From contig CAZUVM010000185.1 in the NCBI GenBank assembly GCA_964623885.1, positions 1 through 25,335 of the forward strand: 25,335 bases of DNA. Direction: 5' to 3'. Under the pieces are notes generated by a model. The model ran no database searches. It saw only the letters and a list, made by a program, of their open reading frames with translations, and was not told the DNA's origin. Shown here one piece after another: positions 1 through 6,578 of the stretch (within the stretch, counting starts at the first letter, position 1; each line of letters starts with the position of its first letter). Made by a program: the position numbers and the translations under genes. Source of the stretch: CAZUVM01 sp964623885 (GTDB lineage: Bacteria > Verrucomicrobiota > Verrucomicrobiia > Limisphaerales > UBA8199).

Positions 1-31
1 TCCGCTGCGAGCGGGGACCGCTCGCGCTCCG
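1..31. repeat. GC-rich hairpin repeat, copy 1
   Basis: The core GCGAGCGG-GGA-CCGCTCGC can fold into an 8-bp stem with a 3-nt loop. Bases 3-31 are an exact inverted match to 24235-24263. It lies 9 bases beyond the stop of mtnP, so relative to the upstream gene it has the same orientation and place as the copy after the NRPS. No T-run follows, so it is not a classical intrinsic terminator; a REP-like 3'-end hairpin is the better description. Confidence 0.7.
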
Positions 32-39
32 CAAGAGGG

Positions 40-903
40 TTATAGATACTTCCGCAAAATGGGCGCGAGCTCGCGTTTGGTTTTGGCTGGCCAGAGCTTT
101 TTATCAGTCATGATGGCGTTGGCCAAGGCACAGTGACACGGCCAATTGGGCTCGGCGGGAATTTGCGGAACAACTGCGGCAACGATCGCTTTGGCCGCGG
201 CGGCATTCTTCATCAGATTAGCAATAACCAAGTCCACCGTGACATGCGCTTCATCCTCTTTCCAACAATCGTAATCAGTGATCATGGCCATTGTAACGTA
301 AGCAATCTCCGCTTCGCGCGCGCATTTGGCCTCGCCGAGGTTCGTCATTCCCACGACGTCATAGCCAAGCCGATGGTTCGTGAGCGATTCGGCGCGCGTG
401 GAGAAGGCGGGTCCCTCCATATTCACGTAAGTGCCGCCGTCATGCACCCGCGCCTTCAATTTGCGCGCGGCCCGTAAAACGATCTGCCGCAACTCCTCGC
501 AAACCGGATCAGCAAACGCGATATGCCCCACGATGCCGCGTCCGAAAAAGCTGTGCGCCGTGGATTGTTTGGTGCGATCGAGGAATTGGTCGGGCAAGAC
601 GATGTCGCACGGGCGGTACTTGGCTTGCAACGAGCCCACGGCGCTGACGCTGATAATCCATTGCACATCCAATTTCTTCATCGCCCAAATATTGGCGCGA
701 TGATTGAGCTCACTTGGCAGGATGCGATGACCTCGCGCATGCCGCGGCAGGAACACTACCGGACGACCGGCTAGTTTGCCCGTGAGCAGTTGATCGGACG
801 GCGGACCAAACGGCGTGGTGATCTGCACCCACTTTTGACCGGTGAAACCCTCCAAATGATACAGCCCGCTGCCACCGATAATGCCGACCCGATGTTGAGA
901 CAT
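40..903 (-). CDS. mtnP: S-methyl-5'-thioadenosine phosphorylase
   Basis: Cytosolic enzyme of the methionine salvage pathway that phosphorolyses methylthioadenosine, a by-product of polyamine synthesis, to adenine and 5-methylthioribose-1-phosphate. The 287-aa protein has the nucleoside phosphorylase family 2 layout: N-terminal IIGGSGLY phosphate-binding loop, PRHARGHRILPSELNHRAN, the LPDQFLDRTK segment, NMEGPAFSTRAES and GMTNLGEAKCAREAEI followed by ITDYDCW. The TDYDCW stretch and the preceding MTNL favour methylthioadenosine phosphorylase over purine nucleoside phosphorylase, although substrate preference cannot be proven from sequence. Length is normal for the family. The ATG is preceded by a weak AAGG four bases upstream. 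It stands alone on the minus strand; the next gene on that strand belongs to a probable mobile element. A GC hairpin lies just after its stop. Confidence 0.93.
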   Translation of the reverse strand: MSQHRVGIIGGSGLYHLEGFTGQKWVQITTPFGPPSDQLLTGKLAGRPVVFLPRHARGHRILPSELNHRANIWAMKKLDVQWIISVSAVGSLQAKYRPCDIVLPDQFLDRTKQSTAHSFFGRGIVGHIAFADPVCEELRQIVLRAARKLKARVHDGGTYVNMEGPAFSTRAESLTNHRLGYDVVGMTNLGEAKCAREAEIAYVTMAMITDYDCWKEDEAHVTVDLVIANLMKNAAAAKAIVAAVVPQIPAEPNWPCHCALANAIMTDKKLWPAKTKRELAPILRKYL

Positions 904-953
904 GCGGCCTTATAGCCGGGTGATGTGACGGGGGCGAGCCAAAAGTCGGATTC

Positions 954-992
954 ATTGAGAATTGGGAATTGAGGATTGGTTATTGGTTATTG
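954..992 (+). repeat. ATTGNNN heptad tract R1
   Basis: Five consecutive 7-bp units plus a final ATTG, with ATTG kept in every unit and the last three bases varying (first units ATTGAGA, ATTGGGA). It overlaps the 3' end of the four-helix-bundle gene and supplies its TAA stop. Confidence 0.8.
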
Positions 993-1369
993 CCGGCGGG
1001 GCGGGTGGTCCACTCCTTGGGCTTCGCTTTTGCCGTCGAGACTGATTTTCCCAAAATCCGGCACAGTTGATCACACTCTTCCAGCAGGTCGTCGATGCGC
1101 CGAGCGGATAGCAATTGGGCGTGGACAACAAACCTCAACCACCCGCGAGTTTCAACCAACTCCTTTAGGGCGACATTGGTCTTGTGAGCGAAGTCAGCGC
1201 GGCTTTCCCCGACGCGCGCCTCGTCGTAATTTGGTGGGGCAGCAGTCCCGCAACGCACCAGTTGGCCCGAGACGTGTCGGCCCAACCGCGTATTCGGAAG
1301 TGCATCCACGACCTTGCCGATTCGGGCAGCGAAAGACCAAAGCCGAGCGGACAGTTCATCCGGTGTCAT
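980..1369 (-). CDS. Four helix bundle protein (S23/IVS-encoded family)
   Basis: Small helical protein of the family first found in intervening sequences of 23S rRNA and related in fold to Avd of diversity-generating retroelements; the family forms homo-pentameric bundles but has no settled biochemical role. The 129-aa product starts MTPDELSARLWSFAARIGK, followed by VDALPNTRLGRHVSGQLVRCGTA, then NYDEAR and a C-terminal helix with LLEECDQLCRIL, in the usual family order and length. I chose ATG 1369 because family members usually begin at MTPDEL; the frame stays open upstream to a TTG at 1414, but those codons are repeat DNA. The N-terminal SGQLVRCGTAAPPNYDEA replaces the more usual SGTSVGANYREA, a slightly divergent copy. 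The last residues NNQ and the stop are encoded by heptad repeat R1. A 6-codon frame overlaps its start. Confidence 0.85.
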   Translation of the reverse strand: MTPDELSARLWSFAARIGKVVDALPNTRLGRHVSGQLVRCGTAAPPNYDEARVGESRADFAHKTNVALKELVETRGWLRFVVHAQLLSARRIDDLLEECDQLCRILGKSVSTAKAKPKEWTTRPAGNNQ

Positions 1370-1383
1370 GCGCGGGAATTTTT

Positions 1384-1436
1384 CATTAATAAATGACCAT
1401 CTTTCAATGCTCAATTTTCAATTTATCTAAACAATA
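1384..1436 (-). repeat. ATTGNNN heptad tract R2
   Basis: Read on the minus strand it is a run of ATTGNNN units, with outer edge TTGTTTAGAT. It forms the 5' leader of the four-helix-bundle gene. About 45 of 52 positions match R4 (1646-1697) in the same orientation, and similarity continues inward over the ATGAAAAATT start of a short leader frame. Confidence 0.75.
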
Positions 1437-1524
1437 GATCGCTCCATTCATTGTATAAGCGCAGCGAAACTTGAAGAGCTGAGGTACCTTCCCCCGCCAT
1501 AGCGTTCCCTCGTGTTGAAGAATT

Positions 1525-1697
1525 ATTGAAAATTGAGCATTGAAAATTGGTCATTGGTTATCTGGCCCGCAGCATCCGCCTCTTGGAATTTCATTTAAAA
1601 AATAACCGCCGCGCTTTAACCCGGGCCTTTGCGCCGCAAATTCTTCATTAACAAATAACCATTTTTCAATCCTCAATTCTCAATTCATCTAAACAAC
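1525..1697. mobile_element. Gene-less deletion derivative of the four-helix-bundle element
   Basis: Tract R3 (1525-1561; perfect ATTGNNN heptads) faces tract R4 (1646-1697), in the same relative orientation as R1 and R2 around the gene. R4 resembles R2 over its full length, including the outer edge ATCTAAACAA and the inner leader ATG. Only about 84 bases lie between R3 and R4, with no four-helix coding sequence. This is the pattern expected of a non-autonomous, internally deleted copy, although independent repeat growth is possible. Confidence 0.45.
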
Positions 1698-1702
1698 TTT
1701 TT

Positions 1703-1727
1703 GTTGAAAACTGGTCATTGGTCATTC
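1703..1727 (+). repeat. ATTGNNN heptad tract R5
   Basis: A short degenerate tract (GTTGAAA, ACTGGTC, ATTGGTC) directly after R4 and opposite to it in orientation. It could be the left end of a further, lost copy. Confidence 0.5.
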
Positions 1728-1831
1728 GGCCGGCCGGCCTTCAACATTGCTCCTCCCTGATTTCCGGGTTGCTGGTTCGGTCATCTTAAGCTTCATTAGC
1801 GCACGTTGACGGGGGGACTACCCGTATCACT

Positions 1832-3061
1832 ATGGAACAAGCACAATCTGAGGCCGCCAAAGCCCAGCCTGGAAAGCAGGAAGCTGCCACCGCGCGCAAA
1901 AATACGTTTTGGCGCCGGACGCCCGTGATCCTTGTCGGGACGATTCTCTTAGCGGCGCTCATGGCTTACGGGCTGGGCTATTTCGCCGAAGGCTTAACGC
2001 ATGAGTCCACTGATGACGCGTTTCTGGACGCGCGCATTGTCGCGGTGGCGCCCAGGGTCGCCGGCCAGATTCGAAAGGTTTTTGTGGCCGATAATCAAAT
2101 CGTTTCGGCGGGCGATCCGCTGGTGGAAATTGACCCACGCGATTTTCAGGTCCAACTCGATCAACGGCGCGCGGCTGTATCCGCTGCACAAGCGACGGTG
2201 GCCACGCTGAAAGCCAACCTCGAACTCGCCCAGGCCCAGGTGACCAGCGCGCAGGCTACCGCCAAACAAACCGCTGCCGAAGCCGCCGCTTCCCAGGCCA
2301 CTGCCGAGCGCGCCGCCGCGGATCTCAAGCGGGCGCAGGATTTGATCACCAACCACACCATCTCGCCGCAGGAATTTGACTCCGCGCGCGCCAACGCCAC
2401 CGCAGCGGAAGAAAGCGGTCGCGCCGCCCAAGCCAAAGCCGCCAGCGACCAGTCCAAAGTCGGCGAAGCCCAGGCGCAATTGTCGGTCAGTGCGCGCGCG
2501 CACGAGCGCAGCGAAGCCCAGTTTCACCAGGCTGAGCTGGACGTCTCCGCCGCAGAATTGTCTCTCTCTTATATCCGAGTTTCGGCGCCGGAGGCAGGGA
2601 CGTTTACGAAGAAGGCGGTTGCCGAGGGAGATTATGTCCAGGCGGGTCAGCGGTTGATGGCGCTGGTTCCGCGCCACCTTTATGTGACGGCGAATTTCAA
2701 AGAAACCCAGTTGCAGAAGTTGCGAACCAATCAGCCGGCTCGCGTGATTATCGATTCGGTGCGGCATGACGCCTTTCGCGCGCATGTGGACAGCATCATG
2801 GCGGGCAGCGGGGCAGCGTTCAGCCTGTTGCCGCCGGAAAACGCGGTGGGCAACTACGTGAAGGTTGTCCAACGCGTGCCGGTGAAGATCGTGTTCGACG
2901 AATCCATCGAATCGGAACATGCGCTGGGCCCGGGCATGTCGGTGGTGCCCGTGGTGGAGGTACCCGGTTTGCAGTTGCCGCAAGCGGTCGTGGTAGTGGT
3001 CGCCATCGTGCTGGCGTTGATCATCGGCGCGACCTGGTGGCGCGTGACGCATAAATCGTAG
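1832..3061 (+). CDS. emrA: EmrA/HlyD-type periplasmic adaptor of multidrug efflux
   Basis: Membrane fusion protein that would link the inner-membrane EmrB-type transporter encoded at 3359 to an outer-membrane TolC-type channel, which is not in this window. The 409-aa protein has a short basic N-terminus, one membrane helix at about residues 30-50, the first half of a lipoyl-like domain (ESTDDAFLDARIVAVAPRVAG), a long Ala/Gln-rich alpha-helical hairpin at about 85-235, the second lipoyl half (VSAPEAGTFTKKAVAEGDYV) and a beta-barrel region ending with NYVKVVQRVPVKI, a typical EmrA segment. Unusually, the last 28 residues form a second hydrophobic helix (QAVVVVVAIVLALIIGATWW), where EmrA normally ends after the barrel. 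No clear Shine-Dalgarno precedes the ATG. Assignment to the family is firm, the exported compound unknown. Confidence 0.88.
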   Translation: MEQAQSEAAKAQPGKQEAATARKNTFWRRTPVILVGTILLAALMAYGLGYFAEGLTHESTDDAFLDARIVAVAPRVAGQIRKVFVADNQIVSAGDPLVEIDPRDFQVQLDQRRAAVSAAQATVATLKANLELAQAQVTSAQATAKQTAAEAAASQATAERAAADLKRAQDLITNHTISPQEFDSARANATAAEESGRAAQAKAASDQSKVGEAQAQLSVSARAHERSEAQFHQAELDVSAAELSLSYIRVSAPEAGTFTKKAVAEGDYVQAGQRLMALVPRHLYVTANFKETQLQKLRTNQPARVIIDSVRHDAFRAHVDSIMAGSGAAFSLLPPENAVGNYVKVVQRVPVKIVFDESIESEHALGPGMSVVPVVEVPGLQLPQAVVVVVAIVLALIIGATWWRVTHKS

Positions 3062-3069
3062 CCAGGAAC

Positions 3070-3099
3070 CACGAATCGACACGAATTGACACGAATTCA
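3070..3099 (+). repeat. CACGAATNNN decamer tandem repeat
   Basis: Three 10-bp units sharing CACGAAT follow the emrA stop by eight bases. Related degenerate sequence in the opposite orientation (ATTCGTG type) occurs at 3286-3316 and 5016-5039. Confidence 0.7.
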
Positions 3100-3204
3100 A
3101 CGAGGAGAAAAGGGGCTGCAGTCGGCGGCATGAAACACAAGAAAGGCAAAGCTCTCTGCTCCCTTGGCAATGAACCCACCAAGCGATGGCTTCCTCTCCT
3201 CCAC

Positions 3205-3231
3205 CCCCTCTCCTCCCGAGGAGGCGAGGGG
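3205..3231. repeat. CT/GA-rich hairpin in the emrA-emrB spacer
   Basis: CCCCTCTCCTCC and GGAGGCGAGGGG flank a CGA loop, giving a 12-bp stem with one mismatch. No T-tract follows, so termination is not supported; it looks like a dispersed palindromic repeat. Confidence 0.6.
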
Positions 3232-3285
3232 TGTCAGCGACTCGGCTTTGGGCGGATTCATGTGCGAGTTGCCTCTACTCGATCT

Positions 3286-3316
3286 GAATTAGTGTTTATT
3301 CGTGCCCATTGGTGGT
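3286..3316 (+). repeat. Degenerate ATTCGTG-type repeat
   Basis: Contains TTTATTCGTGCCCATTGGTG, a degenerate decamer pattern in reverse orientation to the CACGAAT units at 3070-3099, so the two tracts bracket most of the emrA-emrB spacer as a loose inverted pair. Confidence 0.4.
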
Positions 3317-3358
3317 GCAACTGCGTGGATTCAGGTGAATTTGCCGTAAGCTCGTCCT

Positions 3359-4939
3359 ATGGCCGCTAACTCAACGAGCCCATCAAGCGCCGGTCCCTGG
3401 CGGCCGTCCCACAATCCGTGGCTCATCGCCGTGGCGGTCATGGCTGCGACGTTCATGGAGATTCTAGACACCTCCGTTGCGAACGTCGCGTTGCCGCACA
3501 TCGCGGGGAATTTGTCGGCGACGACCGAGGAGGCCACCTGGGTGCTCACCAGCTATCTCGTATCCAACGCTATTGTCCTGCCGATCACCGGTTGGCTCGG
3601 GCTGTATTTCGGCCGGCGACGGCTATTGTCCATGTGCATCGTCATTTTCACGGCCGCCTCGGTGCTCTGCGGCATCGCACCGACTTTGGGTTTCCTCATT
3701 GTGGCCAGGATTTTCCAGGGCATCGGTGGCGGGGCGCTAGTGCCAATTTCGCAAGCCGTATTGCTCGAAAGTTTTCCGCCGGAAAAACGCGGCGTCGCCA
3801 TGGCCACCTTCGGGATGGGGGTAGTGGTGGCGCCGATCCTGGGACCCACGCTCGGCGGCTGGATCACCGATAACTATTCCTGGCGTTGGATTTTCTACAT
3901 CAATTTGCCGGTCGGTATCTTTGCGTTGCTGATGGCCCAGGCCTTTGTCGAGGATCCGCCGTACGTAAAGCATGCAAAAATCGAACGCATCGATGTGCTC
4001 GGTTTCGGCTTGCTGGCCGTTTGGCTCGGGACCCTGCAGGTCATTCTCGATAAAGGCCAGCAGGAGGACTGGTTTGCTTCCGAGTGGATCCGCTGGTTCG
4101 CGGCGGCTTCCGTCATTAGCTTTTTTGCGTTCCTGGTGCGTGAATTGAATACTGAACACCCGATCGTCGACTTGCGCGTGCTTAAAAACCGCAACTTCGC
4201 CGGAGGTGTCATGCTGATGACCACGCTCGGGGCCGTGCTCTACGGGACGACCGCCGCGCTCCCGATTTTTCTACAAACGTTGATGGGCTACCCGGCATTG
4301 GAGAGCGGCCTGGCACTGAGTCCGCGCGGGGTTGGCGCCTTTATCATGACCTTCATAGTAGGCCAATTGGTCGGCCGTATCAGGAACCGCATCCTGATCG
4401 GTACCGGATTCATTTTGCTGGCTGCCTCCTCGTTCTGGCTTGGAAACATCAACCTGCAAATCGGTCTCTGGAACGTGATCTGGCCCAGCGTGCTCAATGG
4501 CATCGCCATCAGTTTTATTTTCACTCCCCTGACCACGACCGCGATGGGCTACCTGCGCCAGGACCAAATGGCAAATGCGACGGGAATCTACAACCTGATG
4601 CGCAACCTGGGCGGGAGCTTCGGCATTGCGCTGGTCAGCACGCTCGTGTTGCGCCGGGCCCAGGTGCACCAGAACTTGATGGTCGCTCACCTGACGCCGT
4701 ATGACCCGGTTTACCTCGAGCGCCTCGCGAGCGCGACCCAGGCTCTGACTCCTCAGAGCGGTCCAGTCCTGGCCCATTCTCAGGCGCAGGCTCTTCTGTA
4801 TAACGGTCTGCAAGGTCAGGCCACGCTTTGGGCGTTTGTGGAAAATTTTCGATTATTCGGCGTGTTTTGTATCTGCTGCATCCCCTTGGTCCTGTTATTT
4901 AAGAAGGTCAAGCGCGGGACTGCGGTGGTGGGACACTAG
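3359..4939 (+). CDS. emrB: EmrB-type MFS drug/proton antiporter (DHA2 family, 14 TM)
   Basis: Inner-membrane major facilitator superfamily exporter expected to pump lipophilic toxic compounds using the proton gradient, together with the adaptor encoded upstream. The 526-aa length and about 14 hydrophobic helices fit DHA2 rather than 12-helix families. Diagnostic pieces are the helix-1 motif MEILDTSVANVALPHIAGN, the loop motif LGLYFGRRRLLSMC, motif C in GVVVAPILGPTLGGWITDNYSWRW and the following FYINLPVG. The gene follows emrA by 297 bp filled with repeats, yet shares its strand, so co-transcription is likely but not shown. The start ATG has no evident Shine-Dalgarno. No regulator of the TetR, MarR or LysR type is adjacent. 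After the stop comes a large inverted heptad repeat. Confidence 0.92.
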   Translation: MAANSTSPSSAGPWRPSHNPWLIAVAVMAATFMEILDTSVANVALPHIAGNLSATTEEATWVLTSYLVSNAIVLPITGWLGLYFGRRRLLSMCIVIFTAASVLCGIAPTLGFLIVARIFQGIGGGALVPISQAVLLESFPPEKRGVAMATFGMGVVVAPILGPTLGGWITDNYSWRWIFYINLPVGIFALLMAQAFVEDPPYVKHAKIERIDVLGFGLLAVWLGTLQVILDKGQQEDWFASEWIRWFAAASVISFFAFLVRELNTEHPIVDLRVLKNRNFAGGVMLMTTLGAVLYGTTAALPIFLQTLMGYPALESGLALSPRGVGAFIMTFIVGQLVGRIRNRILIGTGFILLAASSFWLGNINLQIGLWNVIWPSVLNGIAISFIFTPLTTTAMGYLRQDQMANATGIYNLMRNLGGSFGIALVSTLVLRRAQVHQNLMVAHLTPYDPVYLERLASATQALTPQSGPVLAHSQAQALLYNGLQGQATLWAFVENFRLFGVFCICCIPLVLLFKKVKRGTAVVGH

Positions 4940-4947
4940 GTGGAAGG

Positions 4948-5007
4948 CCGAAATCCGAAAACCGAAGGCCGAAAGAAGGCCGAAGTTCGAAGGTCGAAGG
5001 CCGAAAG
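4948..5007 (+). repeat. CCGAANN heptad tract, left arm
   Basis: Eight units of the type CCGAANN or TCGAAGN, in register except for one 4-bp interruption (4976-4979). It starts eight bases after the emrB stop and faces the inverted tract at 5067-5125. Confidence 0.75.
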
Positions 5008-5015
5008 AATCCGGG

Positions 5016-5039
5016 TCCATTTGTGTTCATCTGTGGTTA
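5016..5039 (+). repeat. Degenerate ATTTGTG/ATCTGTG repeat
   Basis: TCCATTTGTG then TTCATCTGTGG form two 10-bp units, the same loose family as 3286-3316. It sits in the loop between the two CCGAANN arms. Confidence 0.4.
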
Positions 5040-5066
5040 AGTTGCTTTGTTGCGACCCAAGCCTGC

Positions 5067-5125
5067 TTTTCGGATTTCGGACTTCGGGTTTCTTTCGGCC
5101 TTCAAACTTCGGGCTTCGGATTTCA
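5067..5125 (-). repeat. CCGAANN heptad tract, right arm
   Basis: Read on the minus strand this is another CCGAANN run. With 4948-5007 it makes an imperfect inverted repeat of about 60-bp arms around a 59-bp centre, capable of a long imperfect hairpin between emrB and the next gene. Confidence 0.7.
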
Positions 5126-5231
5126 ACCCGCCCTTGCTGCACTAAGACCGAATGTTATTGTTGACGTGGCAGTTACGCCTAAACCTCCATTTTAGACTTC
5201 CGGTCATTTTTGGGTTAATTTGTAACAGAAA

Positions 5232-6386
5232 ATGATCGTCTCGGTCACCCAACCGCAACCGTTGGAGCGCAAGCCGCGTGTCAAGCAGTACACCGGCGAG
5301 GTGGTTTATATTTACGCCTTCGATGTCGCTTACGAGATGGTCCGGCAGCCTGTCCGGGAACTGTTAGGCCAACCTGTTGCCCAATTCGCTGTTGACGCCA
5401 GCAAGCGCAGCCCGCGTCATTTGTTCTTTTATCGCCCGCAGATGGTACGCCTCCCTCCCCTTGAACGCATTGGACCACACGGCCCGGTGCGCGTGGAACG
5501 CGTTATAAAACTGCTCCCGGTCGGCGCGCTCAGCATTACGGTCCGTGTGCCATTCGCAGTCGAACACGTCAAAGACCTCGTCGATTACCACGATCTCCAG
5601 TTCAGCAACGGATCGATGAATGAAGAAGTCCGGCGTTTGGCTGAGGATGTTCGCCGTGAATTGGCTCCTTATTATATCCGCCCGGTTGCGAGCCTGGCCG
5701 AAGAAGAAGCATACACGGTCTTTTGCCTCGAATCGCCCCTCCGGACCGAGGATGGAAACAATCTCAGCGCAGAGAGCTGGCTGCGCACTCACCGGCGCGA
5801 TGTGGCCTCGTTGCTTACCCAGGAGCCTGACATCGACCACCTTTCGAAACAGGAAGCTGACGAATCCACGGGCCGGTTCCTCAGCTACTACGAACATGAC
5901 CTCGTGGTCATTGATTGGGACGCCGCGCTGCTGATCGATGCCCGGCAAAACTTCGACGAGACGCTTTACATTATGGAGCTGGCCAATCTCCAGTTGGCCG
6001 AGCTCGAAGCCTATGACCGCATTCTGGACGATGCGCTGGAACGGGCTTACCGCGATCTCAGTTCACGCTCGATGCGCGGCCGTGCCAGTATCATGCGCGA
6101 ATTGCGCGAGATCCGAATTGACCTGGCCCGCTTTAGCGATGAGCTATCCAATATCACGAAGTTCTTCGGCGATTGGCACCTGGCCAGGATCTACCAGAAT
6201 ATCTCGGCCCGGTTCCACCTCGCTGACTGGCATCGCACGATCGATGACAAACTCCAGACCCTGGACGACCTGTACCAACTGCTGAATCACGACCGCACCA
6301 ATCGTTGGATGCTCAATCTGGAAGTGACCATTGTCCTCCTGTTCGTGATCGACGTGCTTATCCTGCTCTTCGTCAAAGCGCGGTAA
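5232..6386 (+). CDS. C-terminally anchored membrane protein, possibly RMD1/DUF155-like
   Basis: I do not recognise this 384-aa protein with certainty. The N-terminal half (about 20-150) is mixed alpha/beta, beginning VVYIYAFDVAYEMV. From about 210 it is highly charged and helical: EHDLVVIDWDAALLIDAR, then DETLYIMELANLQLAELEAY, then FGDWHLARIYQNISARFHL and a coiled-coil-like DDKLQTLDDLYQLLNHDR. It ends in one hydrophobic helix (about 359-380) and a short basic tail, so it should be tail-anchored with the bulk in the cytoplasm. A long helical region followed by a single terminal membrane helix, and the ELANLQL-type segment, recall the RMD1/DUF155 family, but I cannot confirm this. ATG 5232 follows an A-rich stretch without a Shine-Dalgarno. 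It is flanked on both sides by CCGAANN repeats and is probably a stand-alone gene. Confidence 0.75.
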   Translation: MIVSVTQPQPLERKPRVKQYTGEVVYIYAFDVAYEMVRQPVRELLGQPVAQFAVDASKRSPRHLFFYRPQMVRLPPLERIGPHGPVRVERVIKLLPVGALSITVRVPFAVEHVKDLVDYHDLQFSNGSMNEEVRRLAEDVRRELAPYYIRPVASLAEEEAYTVFCLESPLRTEDGNNLSAESWLRTHRRDVASLLTQEPDIDHLSKQEADESTGRFLSYYEHDLVVIDWDAALLIDARQNFDETLYIMELANLQLAELEAYDRILDDALERAYRDLSSRSMRGRASIMRELREIRIDLARFSDELSNITKFFGDWHLARIYQNISARFHLADWHRTIDDKLQTLDDLYQLLNHDRTNRWMLNLEVTIVLLFVIDVLILLFVKAR

Positions 6387-6404
6387 GAGGGGTCAAATCC
6401 GAGA

Positions 6405-6439
6405 CCGAAGTTCGAGTTGGAGGTTGGAAGTTCGAAAGA
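6405..6439 (+). repeat. Degenerate CCGAANN tract after the anchored-protein gene
   Basis: Five 7-bp units (CCGAAGT, TCGAGTT, then GGAGGTT-like) can still be seen. Sequence of the opposite orientation (TTTCGGCC, CTTCGGG) occurs at 6549-6573, again suggesting an inverted pair, here much decayed. Confidence 0.45.
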
Positions 6440-6578
6440 CGCAGGAAACCCGCGGTTCGAATTGCCAAACTGCCTCGCACCATCCTATGCGCCTTGAGCA
6501 GGAAGTCCTCAGGGGAAAACGCCCCAAGTAGAGCCTTCGGCCTTTGAATTTCGGCCCTCTTCGGGTCTCGGATCCGGG

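Larger units (their letters stand above)
954..1436 (-). mobile_element. Candidate four-helix-bundle element with inverted heptad ends
   Basis: A single gene (980-1369) is enclosed by two AT-rich tracts built on 7-bp units beginning ATTG. The left tract (954-992) reads ATTGNNN on the plus strand and the right tract (1384-1436) reads it on the minus strand, so they are imperfect inverted repeats. The gene's stop codon and last three residues lie inside the left tract. A shorter copy of the same arrangement lies at 1525-1697. S23/IVS-type genes are known inside intervening sequences of 23S rRNA bounded by inverted repeats (Leptospira, Coxiella); here the unit is in intergenic DNA. That it moves is inference. 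Confidence 0.5.
1370..1831. other. Repeat-rich intergenic region without a gene
   Basis: This 462-bp stretch holds heptad tracts R2 to R5 (1384-1436, 1525-1561, 1646-1697, 1703-1727) in alternating orientation, separated by unremarkable DNA. The last 100 bases before hlyD contain no recognisable operator or well-spaced promoter; TTGACG at 1807 has no good partner at the right distance. Confidence 0.6.

Noticed and set aside
1370..1414. Extended start (TTG 1414) for the four-helix gene
   Set aside because: The added 15 residues are encoded by heptad repeat DNA, and the family normally starts at MTPDEL.
954..1727. Heptad repeats considered as a CRISPR array
   Set aside because: Units are 7 bp, contiguous and degenerate, with no unique spacers of constant length and no cas genes.
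1994..3100. Long minus-strand frame (368 codons) opposite emrA
   Set aside because: Arg/His/Gly-rich translation with no domain; emrA on the plus strand has clear motifs. The open frame follows from GC-rich codon third positions.
3205..3231. Hairpin as an intrinsic terminator of emrA
   Set aside because: No T-rich tract after the stem; the same holds for the hairpins at 1-31 and 24235-24263.
3130..3369. Plus-strand frame of 79 codons between emrA and emrB
   Set aside because: Runs through the CT/GA hairpin and the decamer repeat, overlaps the emrB start and resembles no protein.
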